A stretch of DNA of 64,000 bases from Acidimicrobiia bacterium (GCA_022820505.1 JAJEFK010000053.1:62001-126000), one strand, 5' to 3'. Shown: positions 25,129 to 35,284, counted from the stretch's first letter. The notes: generated from the sequence alone by a model not told the origin. Numbers and translations are program-made.

Positions 25129-26127
25129 TCACCCCTGCTCGACGCCGGACAGGATCGCCTTGGCGATCTCGTCGGTGCCCACGTCGGGCACAGCGTCATC
25201 GGCAATCACGGCTTCGCACGCCGCTCGCACACGCTCAGCGCACTCGGCTTCCCCCAGGAACTCCAGCATGAGCACTGCCGACAGCACCGCAGCCGTGGGG
25301 TTGGCGAGGCCCTTGCCGGCAATGTCGGGTGCCGAGCCGTGCACCGGCTCGAACAGCGACGGCCCTGTTCGGTCGGGGTTGAGGTTGGCTGACGCGGCGA
25401 GCCCGATGCCGCCTGCCACGGCGCCGCCCAGGTCGGTGAGGATGTCGCCGAAGAGGTTGTCGGTGACGATCACCTCGTAGCGGTGCGGATCCTCGACGAA
25501 GTGGATGCAGGCCGCGTCGACGTGGTTGTAGGCAGTCTCGACGTCGGGGTACTCCGCAGCCACCTCGTTGAACGTGCGCTCCCACAGGTCGCCCGCGAAC
25601 GTCAGCACGTTGGTCTTGTGCACCAGCGTCAGGTGGCGGCGCTCCCGTTCACGGGCCAGCTCGAAGCCGTACCGGATGGCGCGCTCAGCCCCCATGCGGG
25701 TATTGACCGAGCCTTGGGTGGCGATCTCGTGCGGTGTGCCCTTGCGCAGGAACCCGCCCTCGCCCGCATAGGTGCCCTCAGTGTTCTCGCGGATCACCGT
25801 GAAGCTGTGGCCGTCGGGCAGGGTGAAGGGGCGCAGGTTCACGTACAGATCCAGCTCGAAGCGAGCCTTCAGCAGCAGGCCGCGCTCGATGACGCCCGGG
25901 GGCACCTCGGGCGTGCCCACCGCGCCGAGCAGGATGGCGTCGAACGTGCGCAGCTCTTCGAGCGTCTCGTCATCGAGCACTGTGCCATCGCGCAGGTAGC
26001 GATGCCCGCCCAGCTCGAACTCGGTGGTCGAGATGCCGGCTCCGGCGGCAGCAATCACATCGAGCGCAACCGAGATCACCTCGGGTCCGATTCCGTCTCC
26101 GCCGACGACTGCGATGCGATGCGTCAC
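25129..26127 (-). CDS. leuB: 3-isopropylmalate dehydrogenase
   Basis: A 332-residue enzyme from the GTG at 26127 (GGGGG seven to eight bases upstream); the longer frame has an unconvincing N-terminus. Signatures are [11 protein letters not shown] at the start, the [13 protein letters not shown] loop, and [19 protein letters not shown] for metal and NAD binding. It oxidises 3-isopropylmalate, and 3-methylmalate in the citramalate route. It is divergent from greA, with about 65 bp between the starts. Confidence 0.93.
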   Translation of the reverse strand: MTHRIAVVGGDGIGPEVISVALDVIAAAGAGISTTEFELGGHRYLRDGTVLDDETLEELRTFDAILLGAVGTPEVPPGVIERGLLLKARFELDLYVNLRPFTLPDGHSFTVIRENTEGTYAGEGGFLRKGTPHEIATQGSVNTRMGAERAIRYGFELARERERRHLTLVHKTNVLTFAGDLWERTFNEVAAEYPDVETAYNHVDAACIHFVEDPHRYEVIVTDNLFGDILTDLGGAVAGGIGLAASANLNPDRTGPSLFEPVHGSAPDIAGKGLANPTAAVLSAVLMLEFLGEAECAERVRAACEAVIADDAVPDVGTDEIAKAILSGVEQG

Positions 26128-26193
26128 TGTGATGCCCCCTCGCTCCAAAAGCACAGAGAGTGTGCCAACAGAAGCCCTCGGTAACCTCGCGGG

Positions 26194-26673
26194 GTGCCCG
26201 AGATCCATCACATCTCAGCGGAGACCCGCGATCGACTCCAGGCCGAGCTCATCGACCTGACCGGGCGAGGCCGCATCGATATCGCAGCCCAGATCGAGGC
26301 AGCCCGGCTGCTGGGAGACCTCTCGGAGAACGGCGACTACCACGCCGCCAAGGAAGAGCAGGGAAAGATGGAAGGCCGCATCATGCGGCTGAAGGCGATC
26401 CTGGAGAACTGCGAGATCGTCGCCGATTCGGAGGACAGGTCGGGCGACAGCGTCGTGGCACCGGGCTTGGTGGTGTCCATCCGCTTCCAGGGCGACGACG
26501 AAGTCGAGCAGTACCTGTTCGGCTCGATCGAGGAGCGCCGCACGGGCATCGAGGTGGTGTCGCCCGGCTCGCCCATGGGCCAGGCGCTCGAGGGCGCACG
26601 GGCCGGCCAGACGGTCACCTACGAGGCAAACGGCAACCAGCTCAGCATCGAAGTCGTCGCGGTCGAAGCCTGA
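26194..26673 (+). CDS. greA: Transcription elongation factor GreA
   Basis: A 159-residue protein with the N-terminal coiled coil whose tip holds the conserved acidic [15 protein letters not shown] (residues about 49-63). The C-terminal FKBP-like domain contains [17 protein letters not shown]. It rescues backtracked RNA polymerase by stimulating transcript cleavage. The start is a GTG (read MPEIHH). The length fits the family. Confidence 0.95.
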   Translation: MPEIHHISAETRDRLQAELIDLTGRGRIDIAAQIEAARLLGDLSENGDYHAAKEEQGKMEGRIMRLKAILENCEIVADSEDRSGDSVVAPGLVVSIRFQGDDEVEQYLFGSIEERRTGIEVVSPGSPMGQALEGARAGQTVTYEANGNQLSIEVVAVEA

Positions 26674-26730
26674 CCGCAGAGCACAGCGACACCCGTTCAG
26701 CGGCTGCTGCGGCAAGCGAGGCGCACCCGC

Positions 26731-27915
26731 TCACAGCAGCGCGAGCAGTCCGAACACAACGTCGATGAGCAGCACCACCAGGTTCACTGCGGCGTGGAGC
26801 ATCACCGCGGACCACCATCCGAAGCGGATGCGCACGATGCTCGCCAGCGCGCCGAACCACAGCCATGGCAGCACCACGACAGGAGTCACCAGTACCGCCG
26901 TCACGGACCAATCGATCTCGTAGCGCGCGAGATGCGCCAGGGCGAAACAGGAGATCATGAGCCAGATCGGCACGGCCGGCCATCGCAGCAGCCACCGGTC
27001 GACGCGCTGATCGACGGCCGCCAGCACGCGCACGCGCCCGCTCAGCAGGTGCAGCCCGAGGCCCACGGCAATCGCGACGGCGTCCAGCAGGATCCCGACA
27101 CCGAGATACTGAGCGGCATCGGGAAAGCGCGTGATTCCCGCGACAGCGATGTAGATGCCGGGAAGCAAGAGGAATGCCCGCGGCCGTTGTGCAATCGGCC
27201 ATCTGCACATCGCCTCCTCGCCGAGCGGCGCGTACACCAGCAGCAGCAACGTCCAGACCAGCCACGACGGGTCGATCGTGACCACGGCGAAGCGGCTCCC
27301 CACATCTCCGATGGCCAGCACCACATCAGCGAAGATCCCCAGGGCCACGACGCCGCCGAAGTCGAGGGCAGCGAAGATCAGCAGGCACTGCGCTATGTGT
27401 CGCCGCGAATAACAGCGCTCCCAGTCGGGCCGCACCAGCACCACGGGATTCAGATGGCGCCAGGCAGAGCTGTCGCACCTGCGAGGGGCCGTGGCGGGTG
27501 TCACTTCCCACACGCGTGGCTGCCCGTCGGGAGCCGGCGCGGGGACCGGTCGCGGCCGTGGCGGGCGTTTCGGACGAGCACGTTCCGGCACCGGTTGGGT
27601 CGGCGGCGGCGCGAGCGGCCGTGGCCTTCCACGCCCTCGCCGAACGGGCGGGCCCACGCCGCCTTCGTTGAAGAAGATCCCGGCCATGCCTCGCAACCGT
27701 CGACGTCTGGGCGGGCGGGTATCGACCGGGCGCACCGGCGGCGGCGGCACAGGTCGCGGCCCCGAATGAGGGGAACCCCCGGGCGGCGGCGAGGCAGGCC
27801 GCGGCTCTGACTGCGGGGGGCTCCCGGGCGGGGGCGGGGCAGGCCGCGGCTCTGGTCGCGGGGTGCTCCCGGGCGGCGACGAGGCAGGCCGCGGCGGCGG
27901 AGGATCGTTGGTCAC
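26731..27915 (-). CDS. CPBP-family membrane protease with Pro-rich N-terminus
   Basis: A 394-residue protein. Residues 1-160 are low-complexity, Pro/Arg-rich, with three 15-residue repeats (PPPGSPPQSEPRPAS type). The rest has about seven membrane helices carrying the three CPBP/CAAX-protease motifs: GEEAMCR (EExxxR), FALAH (FxxxH) and HAAVN near the C-terminus. Intramembrane glutamic protease activity is therefore plausible. The substrate is unknown, and the cationic Pro-rich tail could bind envelope components or partners. It is convergent with greA and divergent from leuC. Confidence 0.8.
   Translation of the reverse strand: MTNDPPPPRPASSPPGSTPRPEPRPAPPPPGSPPQSEPRPASPPPGGSPHSGPRPVPPPPVRPVDTRPPRRRRLRGMAGIFFNEGGVGPPVRRGRGRPRPLAPPPTQPVPERARPKRPPRPRPVPAPAPDGQPRVWEVTPATAPRRCDSSAWRHLNPVVLVRPDWERCYSRRHIAQCLLIFAALDFGGVVALGIFADVVLAIGDVGSRFAVVTIDPSWLVWTLLLLVYAPLGEEAMCRWPIAQRPRAFLLLPGIYIAVAGITRFPDAAQYLGVGILLDAVAIAVGLGLHLLSGRVRVLAAVDQRVDRWLLRWPAVPIWLMISCFALAHLARYEIDWSVTAVLVTPVVVLPWLWFGALASIVRIRFGWWSAVMLHAAVNLVVLLIDVVFGLLALL
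27770..27900 (-). repeat. 45-bp tandem repeats encoding Pro-rich 15-mers
   Basis: Three imperfect 45-bp units (plus strand ctcccgggcgg ... gcaggccgcgg) encode PPPGSxPxxEPRPAx in the N-terminus of the CPBP protease. Copies differ by a few substitutions. Confidence 0.8.
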
Positions 27916-28040
27916 AGGTGCGGCTCTTCAACCGACGGTAGGTCGGCACCACGACTCTGACACAGCGAATCGCGCCGGCGGCTGCCAGCCAGGCGCGCAG
28001 CAGGTTGGAACCCGCGGCGCCGACGGCGCAGACTGACATC

Positions 28041-29462
28041 GTGACAAACGCCGCTGCGACGGGTGCGCGCGCCCTCAGCGAGAAGGTCTGGGACCGCCAC
28101 GTCGTTCGCACCGGCGGCGGGCAGCCCGATCTCCTCTATATCGACCTGCACCTCATCCATGAGGTCACCTCTCCGCAGGCCTTCGATGGCCTGCGCATGT
28201 CGGGGCGCACCGTACGCCGCCCAGACCTGACCGTGGCGACCGAGGACCACAACGTCCCCACCGCCGATCTGCACCTGCCCATCGCCGACCCGATCTCGGC
28301 CAAGCAGGTGGAGGTGCTGCGGGCGAACTGCGACGAGTTCGACATCACGCTGTACCCGATGGGCGATCCGGGCCAGGGCATCGTGCACGTCATCGGCCCC
28401 GAGCAGGGCCTCACGCTGCCCGGCATGACCGTGGTCTGCGGCGACAGCCACACCTCGACGCACGGTGCCTTCGGCGCGCTGGCCTTCGGCATCGGCACCT
28501 CCGAGGTGGAGCACGTGCTGGCGAGCCAGACGCTGCCGCAGGCACGGCCGTCCACCATGGAAGTCCGCGTCGACGGCGATGCGCCTGCGGGCGTGACCGC
28601 CAAAGACATCGTGCTGGCCATCATCGGACGCATCGGCACCGGTGGCGGCATCGGCCACATCATCGAGTACCGCGGTTCGGCTATCGAGGCGCTGTCGATG
28701 GAAGGACGGATGACCGTCTGCAACATGTCCATCGAGGCGGGCGCCAAGGCAGGCATGGTGGCGCCCGACGAGACCACCTTCGAGTACTTGGCAGGTCGCC
28801 CGCACGCCCCGACCGGGGCCGATTGGGAGGCCGCGGTGGCCGACTGGAGCTCGCTCGTCACCGACGAGGGCGCGGCCTTCGACCGCTCCGTGACCATCGA
28901 CGGCACCTCGCTGCGCCCGCACGTCACGTGGGGCACCAACCCCGCGCACGTCATTCCCATCGATGGCGCCGTGCCCGGCCCGGGTGACTTCAACGACCCG
29001 GTCGAGGCGACGACCGCCCAGCGGGCGCTGGACTACATGGGCCTCACCGCGGGCACCCGGTTGTCTGACGTGCAGGTCGACACGGTGTTCATCGGCAGCT
29101 GCACGAACTCGCGCATCGAGGATCTGCGGGCTGCCGCGGCGGTGGCCCGCGGCCGCACGGTGGCAGACGGCGTCCGCACCCTGGTGGTGCCCGGCTCGTT
29201 CGCCGTCAAGGCACAGGCCGAAGCGGAGGGGCTGGATGCGATCTTCGTCGAGGCGGGGTTCGATTGGCGCGAGCCCGGTTGCTCGATGTGCCTGGCGATG
29301 AACCCCGACAAGCTCTCGCCCGGCGAGCGCTCGGCGTCGACATCGAATCGCAACTTCGAGGGTCGGCAAGGCCGCGGCGGCCGCACGCACCTGTGCTCGC
29401 CGGAGGTGGCCGCAGCGACTGCCATCGCAGGTCGCTTTGTCACACCCGACGATCTCGGCTGA
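28041..29462 (+). CDS. leuC: 3-isopropylmalate dehydratase large subunit
   Basis: A 473-residue aconitase-family subunit from a GTG at 28041 (a TTG at 28005 in the same frame is possible; neither has a strong Shine-Dalgarno). The [4Fe-4S] cluster Cys lie in [14 protein letters not shown] and in [31 protein letters not shown] is also conserved. With LeuD it isomerises 2- to 3-isopropylmalate, and likewise citramalate to 3-methylmalate. LeuD follows 19 bp downstream. Confidence 0.94.
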   Translation: MTNAAATGARALSEKVWDRHVVRTGGGQPDLLYIDLHLIHEVTSPQAFDGLRMSGRTVRRPDLTVATEDHNVPTADLHLPIADPISAKQVEVLRANCDEFDITLYPMGDPGQGIVHVIGPEQGLTLPGMTVVCGDSHTSTHGAFGALAFGIGTSEVEHVLASQTLPQARPSTMEVRVDGDAPAGVTAKDIVLAIIGRIGTGGGIGHIIEYRGSAIEALSMEGRMTVCNMSIEAGAKAGMVAPDETTFEYLAGRPHAPTGADWEAAVADWSSLVTDEGAAFDRSVTIDGTSLRPHVTWGTNPAHVIPIDGAVPGPGDFNDPVEATTAQRALDYMGLTAGTRLSDVQVDTVFIGSCTNSRIEDLRAAAAVARGRTVADGVRTLVVPGSFAVKAQAEAEGLDAIFVEAGFDWREPGCSMCLAMNPDKLSPGERSASTSNRNFEGRQGRGGRTHLCSPEVAAATAIAGRFVTPDDLG

Positions 29463-29481
29463 TCCAGGGAGGAGCAAGCTG

Positions 29482-30072
29482 ATGGAGCCAGTACGCGTTC
29501 ATGAGGGGCGGGCGGTGCCCCTCGATCGCTCCGATGTGGATACCGACCAGATCATCCCCAGCGACTGGCTGAAGCGCGTCGAGCGCACCGGCTTCGGCAA
29601 GGGGCTGTTCAGCGAGTGGCGCGACGAGCGCGATTTTGTGCTGAATGACGAACGCTTCGCAGGCGCCACGGTGCTCGTAGCAGGGTCGAACTTCGGCACG
29701 GGATCGTCCCGCGAGCACGCCGTGTGGGCACTGATGGACTACGGCTTCGTGGCGGTGGTTTCGCCCCGCTTCGGGGACATCTTCCGCAACAACTCCACCA
29801 AGAACGGGCTGGTGCCGGTGCAGGTGTCCGAGGAGGCTGCCGCCCGCCTGCGGGCCGCCGTGGCTGCCGACCCCGACCTGACGGTGACGGTCGACGTGGA
29901 GCGGCGCCTGCTCAGCGCGCCCGCTGCGGGCATCGAGGAACCGTTTCCCATGGACGACGCAACACAGGAGCGCTTCCTCGAGGGTCTCGACGACATCGGC
30001 ATCACGCTGCGCAGCGCATCGGAGATCGACAGCTACGAGACAGAGCGTCCCGCCTGGCTGCCCACCACGTAG
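29482..30072 (+). CDS. leuD: 3-isopropylmalate dehydratase small subunit
   Basis: A 196-residue swivel-domain subunit. SDVDTDQIIPSDWLKRV and SNFGTGSSREHAVWAL (substrate loop) are diagnostic. The ATG at 29482 is preceded by a strong GGGAGGAG. It converges on the amidotransferase-P450 gene, with only 18 bp between stops. Confidence 0.95.
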   Translation: MEPVRVHEGRAVPLDRSDVDTDQIIPSDWLKRVERTGFGKGLFSEWRDERDFVLNDERFAGATVLVAGSNFGTGSSREHAVWALMDYGFVAVVSPRFGDIFRNNSTKNGLVPVQVSEEAAARLRAAVAADPDLTVTVDVERRLLSAPAAGIEEPFPMDDATQERFLEGLDDIGITLRSASEIDSYETERPAWLPTT

Positions 30073-30090
30073 TTCCGATTGCCGGGTGGC

Positions 30091-32136
30091 CTAGGCAGGT
30101 TCTGGCTGGATATCGAGCCGCTTGAGGCCTCTCAGCAAGAAGCTGGGGTGATACTCGAAGTCGTTCGAGGCGGAGAGCGTGACGGAGCGCAGCCGCTGCG
30201 ACAGCTCTTCGGCCGCGACACGCCCTTCCAGCCGTGCCAGCGCCGCTCCCAAGCAGAAATGGATGCCCCGGCCGAATGCGACATGGTTGGACACGCCGTC
30301 GCGCATCGGGCAGAACGAGTCTGCGTCCTCGAAGACCGACCGGTCCCGGTTGGCCGAGCTGAACATCACCACCACGTGGGCACCGGCGGGGAGGTCGACG
30401 CCGGCGAGCCGCGCGTCTTTCTTCACCACGCGGAACATCCCCTGCGTCGGCGTCGACAGGCGAAGGGTTTCCTCCACAAATGCCGAGGCTCGCGACGGAT
30501 CCGATCTCAGCGCCTCCCACTCGGCGGGGTGCTCGGCCAGCAGCCGCAGCATCTCGGTGAGCATCTTGGTTGTGGTCTCGTTGCCGGCCACCAGCAGCTG
30601 CTGGATGATGCTGAGCATCTCCGCAATCGTGAGCGGCGCGGTCGACACCGCTTCACCGACGTCATCGCCCTCGCGGTCGATGCGGGCGTTCAGCAGGTTC
30701 GTCAGCAGATCGTCCTGCGGTTCGGTACGCCGACGCTCGAGCTGTTCGGCGAAGTACTTCTGGAATTCGATTACCTCGCGCTCGGCTTCAAGACGCTCCT
30801 CGACGGAGATATTGGTGCCGATGCCGGCAATGGAGGCGTCGCTCCAGCGCTTGAAGTCGGCAAGCCGATCCTCGGGGACGTTGAGCGCCCGGGCGATGAC
30901 CGCCACCGGGAGCGGCACCGCGAACGCCTCGACGAAATCCACCGAATCGCCGGCAGCGGCAGCGGCAGCGAGCATCTCGTCGATCAGGGCGGCGGCAATC
31001 TCGCGCACGGCGGGTTCGAGGTCGTTGACGACCTTGGGAGTGAACGCCTTGCTGACGAGACGGCGGAATCGGGTGTGCTCAGGAGGATCCGCCGTGAGCA
31101 TCGTGCCTACGCGGTCGTAACCGCCCTCGGCCTCATAGAGCTCCTTGGTGCGCCGAGCCAGCTCAGCGTTGCCGCGGCCGCCGACATCAAAACGAGAGGA
31201 GAACGTCCCAGGATCCCGCACTACCTCCAGCACGTCGTCGTACCTGGTGACCAGATGCAGCGCGGCACCGCCAGCCGCCGCCTCGAACACCGGTGCCGAT
31301 TCGCGCATCTTGGCGTAGTAGGCGTGCGGGCACTGCTGAACCGCCGGGTCGAACAGTCCGAAGTCGCTCAGGTCGACCTCGTGCGAGCCGGCGAAGAAGC
31401 GCAGCATCCAGCCGGCGACGAGTTCCTGGTTGCACGGCGCTGCCAGGCTGGCTTTGGCTTCGGCAACGGCATCGGCGCCCAGCAGCTCTGTGCGGCTCTC
31501 GTACAGCGGGCCGACAAACTCGGGCTGGAACTCTGGGTGGCCCTGCAGCCCGACGAGGTGCTCCCCCACCGCCAGCATTGCGATCGGGCACCGATCGGCG
31601 CCCGCCAGCGCCACGCCGCCCGGGGGCAGCGCCAGCACTTGGTCCTGATGGCTGTGGATGAGGCGGATCTCATCGGTGGGTGGGTCCATCCACGGGCGAC
31701 GCTCGTGGATCTTCCAGGCGTTCGCGCCCACGGTCCAGCCGTGCGAGGCCCGCTGCACCGTGCCGCCCAGCGCATGGGCGATCATCTGGTGCCCGAAGCA
31801 GACGCCGAACATCTTGCGGCCCTCAGCGTGCAGCTGCCGCACAAAATCGGCGAACCGGCTGATCCACGGCACATCGTCGTAGACCGAAGCGCGCGTTCCC
31901 GTGGTCATCCAGCCGTCATAGGCATCGAGGTCGTCAGGCCATTCGTCATCGGGGAGGCTGAACGTGTCCATCTGCACGCTGGGATCGACCCGGGCGATCA
32001 CGTCGGCGAACATGTCCGAATAGGTGCCGCAGATCGATCTCAGCTCGGGGATCGGATCGTCGCAGCGCAGCAGGCCCAGGCGCAGCGGACGGTGCTCGCC
32101 GGACGCGCCGGTCTCTCCTCGCTGGTTCTCTGGCAT
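30091..32136 (-). CDS. Glutamine amidotransferase-cytochrome P450 fusion
   Basis: One uninterrupted 681-codon frame from the ATG at 32136. Residues 17-250 are a class-I (GMP-synthase-like) glutamine amidotransferase with the full triad: C113 in GVCFGHQ, H200 and E202 in LQGHPEFQ. Residues 255-681 are a complete bacterial P450: I-helix VAGNETTTKM (517-525), ExxR at E556/R559, and haem ligand C628 in FGRGIHFCLG. There is no linker gap or second start: P450 sequence (FDPAVQQCPHAYYAKMRE) begins about ten residues after the amidotransferase ends. It is co-transcribed with the LLM monooxygenase (7 bp apart). The activity would need external ferredoxin; the substrate is unknown. A sequencing-made fusion is unlikely because the junction keeps both domains complete. 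Confidence 0.88.
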   Translation of the reverse strand: MPENQRGETGASGEHRPLRLGLLRCDDPIPELRSICGTYSDMFADVIARVDPSVQMDTFSLPDDEWPDDLDAYDGWMTTGTRASVYDDVPWISRFADFVRQLHAEGRKMFGVCFGHQMIAHALGGTVQRASHGWTVGANAWKIHERRPWMDPPTDEIRLIHSHQDQVLALPPGGVALAGADRCPIAMLAVGEHLVGLQGHPEFQPEFVGPLYESRTELLGADAVAEAKASLAAPCNQELVAGWMLRFFAGSHEVDLSDFGLFDPAVQQCPHAYYAKMRESAPVFEAAAGGAALHLVTRYDDVLEVVRDPGTFSSRFDVGGRGNAELARRTKELYEAEGGYDRVGTMLTADPPEHTRFRRLVSKAFTPKVVNDLEPAVREIAAALIDEMLAAAAAAGDSVDFVEAFAVPLPVAVIARALNVPEDRLADFKRWSDASIAGIGTNISVEERLEAEREVIEFQKYFAEQLERRRTEPQDDLLTNLLNARIDREGDDVGEAVSTAPLTIAEMLSIIQQLLVAGNETTTKMLTEMLRLLAEHPAEWEALRSDPSRASAFVEETLRLSTPTQGMFRVVKKDARLAGVDLPAGAHVVVMFSSANRDRSVFEDADSFCPMRDGVSNHVAFGRGIHFCLGAALARLEGRVAAEELSQRLRSVTLSASNDFEYHPSFLLRGLKRLDIQPEPA

Positions 32137-32143
32137 CTGCAGC

Positions 32144-33256
32144 TCAGCGGAACGACGAGACCAGGGCGCTGTCGGAGCCCTCTGCGAGCGGTTCGAGCAG
32201 CCCCCGGTCACGCAGCATCGGCATGACGCCTTCGCCGAACCAGTACGCCTCTTCGAGGTGCGGGTAGCCCGACAGGATGAACTCGTCGAAGCCCAGCGCG
32301 TGGTATTCGGCAATGCGGTCCGCCACCTCGCTGTAGCTGCCGACCAGCGCCGTTCCGGCGCCGCCGCGGACAAGACCGATGCCCGACCACACATTGGGGT
32401 GGATCTCCAGCCGCCCGGTGCCCTCTGCGTGCAGCTGGGCCATGCGGCGCTGACCCTCCGACATCGTCGTGGCGAAGTCGGCCTGCGCGGCAGCGATGGC
32501 CTCGGGGCTCATGTGGGCCAGCATGTCGTCGGCCACGGCCCAGGCGTCGGCCGCGTCGGGCCGGGTGATGACATGGAAACGGATGCCGTAACGCAGCGTG
32601 CGGTCGTGCTCGGCGGCACGCGCACGCATCCGGTCCAGCCGCTCGGTCACCATGTCGGGCGGCTCGCCCCACGCCAGGTAGACGTCGACGTGCTGGGCCG
32701 CGATCTGCTCCGCAGCAGGCGACGCCCCGCCGAAGTAGATCGCCGGGAGCGGATCGGGCGCCTCGCGGGTGGTGGCGGCGGCGACCTTGTAGAAGTCGCC
32801 TTCGAAATCGAACGGCTCGCCCGACCACGCCTCCCGCACGATGCGCAGGAACTCGCCGGTCCGCGCATAGCGGGTGTCTTTGTCGAGCCAGTCGCCGAAG
32901 CGGTTCAGCTCACGCGGCTCCGCACCGGTGACGATGTTGATGAGCAGCCGCCCGCCCGACAGCCGCTGGTAGGTCGAGGCCATCTGTGCCGCCAGCGTGG
33001 GCGACAGGAAGCCTGGCCGGAAGGCCACGAGGAACTTGACGCGCTTGGTCAGCGGGGCCAGCGCAATGGTGGAGAGCCAGGCGTCCTCGCACATCGTGCC
33101 GCACGGCGTGAGCATCCCCTCATAGCCGAGTTGATCGCAGGCGGTCGCGATCTGGGCGAGATAATCCATCGACGGCGCCCGCCAGTGCGCTCCCGGCTCG
33201 TCGGGCAGCACATCACGGGAGTCGCCGCCCGTTGGCAAGAACCAATGGACCTTCAT
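32144..33256 (-). CDS. SsuD-like LLM-class flavin monooxygenase
   Basis: A 370-residue bacterial luciferase-like enzyme most like alkanesulfonate monooxygenase (LISPTL-type signature reads PGFLSPTLAAQMASTYQRLS; also GGRLLINIVTGAEPRELNRFGD and YFGGASPAAEQIAA). It would use FMNH2 and O2 to oxidise a substrate, classically cleaving C-S or C-N bonds. No flavin reductase is adjacent. It is the first gene of the operon with the P450 fusion and is divergent from the peptide-transporter operon; the 170 bp between them should hold both promoters. Confidence 0.9.
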   Translation of the reverse strand: MKVHWFLPTGGDSRDVLPDEPGAHWRAPSMDYLAQIATACDQLGYEGMLTPCGTMCEDAWLSTIALAPLTKRVKFLVAFRPGFLSPTLAAQMASTYQRLSGGRLLINIVTGAEPRELNRFGDWLDKDTRYARTGEFLRIVREAWSGEPFDFEGDFYKVAAATTREAPDPLPAIYFGGASPAAEQIAAQHVDVYLAWGEPPDMVTERLDRMRARAAEHDRTLRYGIRFHVITRPDAADAWAVADDMLAHMSPEAIAAAQADFATTMSEGQRRMAQLHAEGTGRLEIHPNVWSGIGLVRGGAGTALVGSYSEVADRIAEYHALGFDEFILSGYPHLEEAYWFGEGVMPMLRDRGLLEPLAEGSDSALVSSFR

Positions 33257-33426
33257 TGGCCGACCACCTTGCTGAGTGCGCAGTGCCGCACGCCGAGCGT
33301 CGCGCGTGCCGCTGTCGATGGCAACGACATCGTCGGTTACGGTAGCGCAGGCTCTGGCAGGGCCTAGCCAAGAATTGCACCCGTTGTCGTGTGACCGTGG
33401 GTGCCTCCAGGGAGGGAGACAGCCTC

Positions 33427-35217
33427 ATGAGGACCACGACAACGCGTGGCAGGCAGCGGAGCTTCGGCCGGCTGCTGATCGCGCTGCTTGCGGTATTCGC
33501 ACTGATCGCTGCGGCGTGCAGCAGTGACGACGACGGCGATGACGCCGCGCCGGCGACCACCGCCGCGGCGGACTCGGGCGGCGATGCCGGCGATGACATG
33601 GCCGATGACGGCGACATGGCTGACGACGACATGGCCGACGGCGACATGGCTGACGACGACATGTCCGACGACAGCGGCGACATGGATGACGACATGGCCG
33701 ATGACATGGCCGCTGCTGCGTGCAACCACGGGCAGAACGTGGGCGGGACGCTCATCATCGGCAGCACGCAGGTGCCGCGGCACCTGAACGGCACCGTGCA
33801 GTCGGGCTACGCCACCGCCGTGCCCGGCACGCAGCTCAACGCCAGCCCACTGCTGTACGACGCCGAGTACAACCCCATGCCGTACCTGGCCGAGAGCTGG
33901 GAAGTGGCCGACGATGGCCTCGCGGTGACGCTGCATCTGGTCGAAGACGCGGTGTTCCACGACGGCATGCCCATTACATCCGCCGACGTGGCGTTCTCAA
34001 TCCAGACCGTGCAGGCACATCACCCGTTCAAGACGATGTACGCACCGGTGACCACCGTGGACACGCCCGACGAGCACACCGCGGTGATCAACCTGAGCCA
34101 GCCGCACCCTGCGATTCTGCTGGCGATGTCGCCCGGTCTGCTGCCGATCATCCCCAAGCACGTCTTCGATGACGGCCAGGAGATGCCGACCCACCCGCGC
34201 AACAGCGAGGACTTCGTGGGCTCGGGCCCGTTCCGGCTGACCGAGTACGAGCCGGGCACGATCATCCGGATGGAGCGCTTCGACGACTTCTTCATCGAGG
34301 GCACGCCATGCCTGGACGAGATCGTGATGGAGATCACACCTGAGAGCACAGCCATCGTGCTCGGGCTCGAGAACGGCACGACCCACCTGTCGTCGACGCT
34401 GGGCCCGTCAGCGAACGTGCTGCGCCTGATGGACAACCCCGACGTCGAAGTGAGTGCCAAGGGCCACGAAGCCATCGGCCAGATCAACTGGCTGGAGATG
34501 AACGTGAACGACCCGGCGCTCTCGGACAAGCGGGTGCGGCAGGCGATCGCCTACGCGATCGATCGCGACTTCCTCTCCGAGGTCATCGACCAGGGGATCA
34601 CATTCCCCGTGCCGACCGGCATTGCGGCCGCCAGCCCGTTCCACAACCCGAACGTGAACCACTACGACAAGGACATCGATCGAGCGAAGGCGTTGTTGGC
34701 TGAGGCTGGCTACGGCCCGGGAGAGCTGCAGCTCTCCATCGACTACATCCCGCCGGCATTCGTGGTGCAAGCCGAGTATGTGCAGCAGCAACTGGAGGAA
34801 GCCGGCATCGAGGTTGAACTGAGCGTGTCACCCGACTTCCCGACCTGGGCGCAACGAGTCGCCGCCGGGGAGTACCAGATGACGATCAACCAGGTCTGGA
34901 ACTGGGGCGATCCGGTCATCGGCGTGCACCGCACCTACCTGTGCGACAACCGGGTGGGCGTGATCTGGACGAACAACACGGGCTACTGCAACCCCGATGT
35001 CGACGCGCTGCTCAACGCGGCCGGCCAGGAGTTCGACATTGACAAGCGTGCCGAGTTGTATGCCGAGTTCCAGGAGATCGTGGCCGAAGACATGCCGATC
35101 TTCTTCCTGAACACGCCCTCGTTCTGGCAGGCCTACAACCCGGCGGTCATGAACCCGCCGACCAACAACATCTGGGGGCAGATGTCGCCCATGCACGAGG
35201 TCTGGCTGGACGAGTAG
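33427..35217 (+). CDS. Peptide/opine/nickel ABC substrate-binding lipoprotein (family 5)
   Basis: A 596-residue protein from the ATG at 33427 (GGAGGGAG site). The lipobox is LIAAACSS. Residues about 35-100 are a striking Asp/Met/Ala repeat (GDMADDDMADGDMADDDM). The SBP_bac_5 fold follows, with YNPMPYLAESWEVADDGLAV, VGSGPFRLTEYEPG and VRQAIAYAIDRDFL. It delivers a ligand to the permeases encoded next. The ligand class (oligopeptide, opine, glycoside or metal chelate) cannot be decided. Confidence 0.9.
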   Translation: MRTTTTRGRQRSFGRLLIALLAVFALIAAACSSDDDGDDAAPATTAAADSGGDAGDDMADDGDMADDDMADGDMADDDMSDDSGDMDDDMADDMAAAACNHGQNVGGTLIIGSTQVPRHLNGTVQSGYATAVPGTQLNASPLLYDAEYNPMPYLAESWEVADDGLAVTLHLVEDAVFHDGMPITSADVAFSIQTVQAHHPFKTMYAPVTTVDTPDEHTAVINLSQPHPAILLAMSPGLLPIIPKHVFDDGQEMPTHPRNSEDFVGSGPFRLTEYEPGTIIRMERFDDFFIEGTPCLDEIVMEITPESTAIVLGLENGTTHLSSTLGPSANVLRLMDNPDVEVSAKGHEAIGQINWLEMNVNDPALSDKRVRQAIAYAIDRDFLSEVIDQGITFPVPTGIAAASPFHNPNVNHYDKDIDRAKALLAEAGYGPGELQLSIDYIPPAFVVQAEYVQQQLEEAGIEVELSVSPDFPTWAQRVAAGEYQMTINQVWNWGDPVIGVHRTYLCDNRVGVIWTNNTGYCNPDVDALLNAAGQEFDIDKRAELYAEFQEIVAEDMPIFFLNTPSFWQAYNPAVMNPPTNNIWGQMSPMHEVWLDE

Positions 35218-35284
35218 CGGCAATTGAGCACCATTCCGGCAACACCGAAGTGACCGCCGGGATCTCGCTCAACAAGGACGGAGC

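Noticed and set aside
32137-32394. N-terminal extension of the P450 fusion by ~85 codons
   Set aside because: The extension overlaps the 3' end of the LLM monooxygenase in another frame and is Arg/Ser-rich. The ATG at 32136 just after the LLM stop is the natural start.
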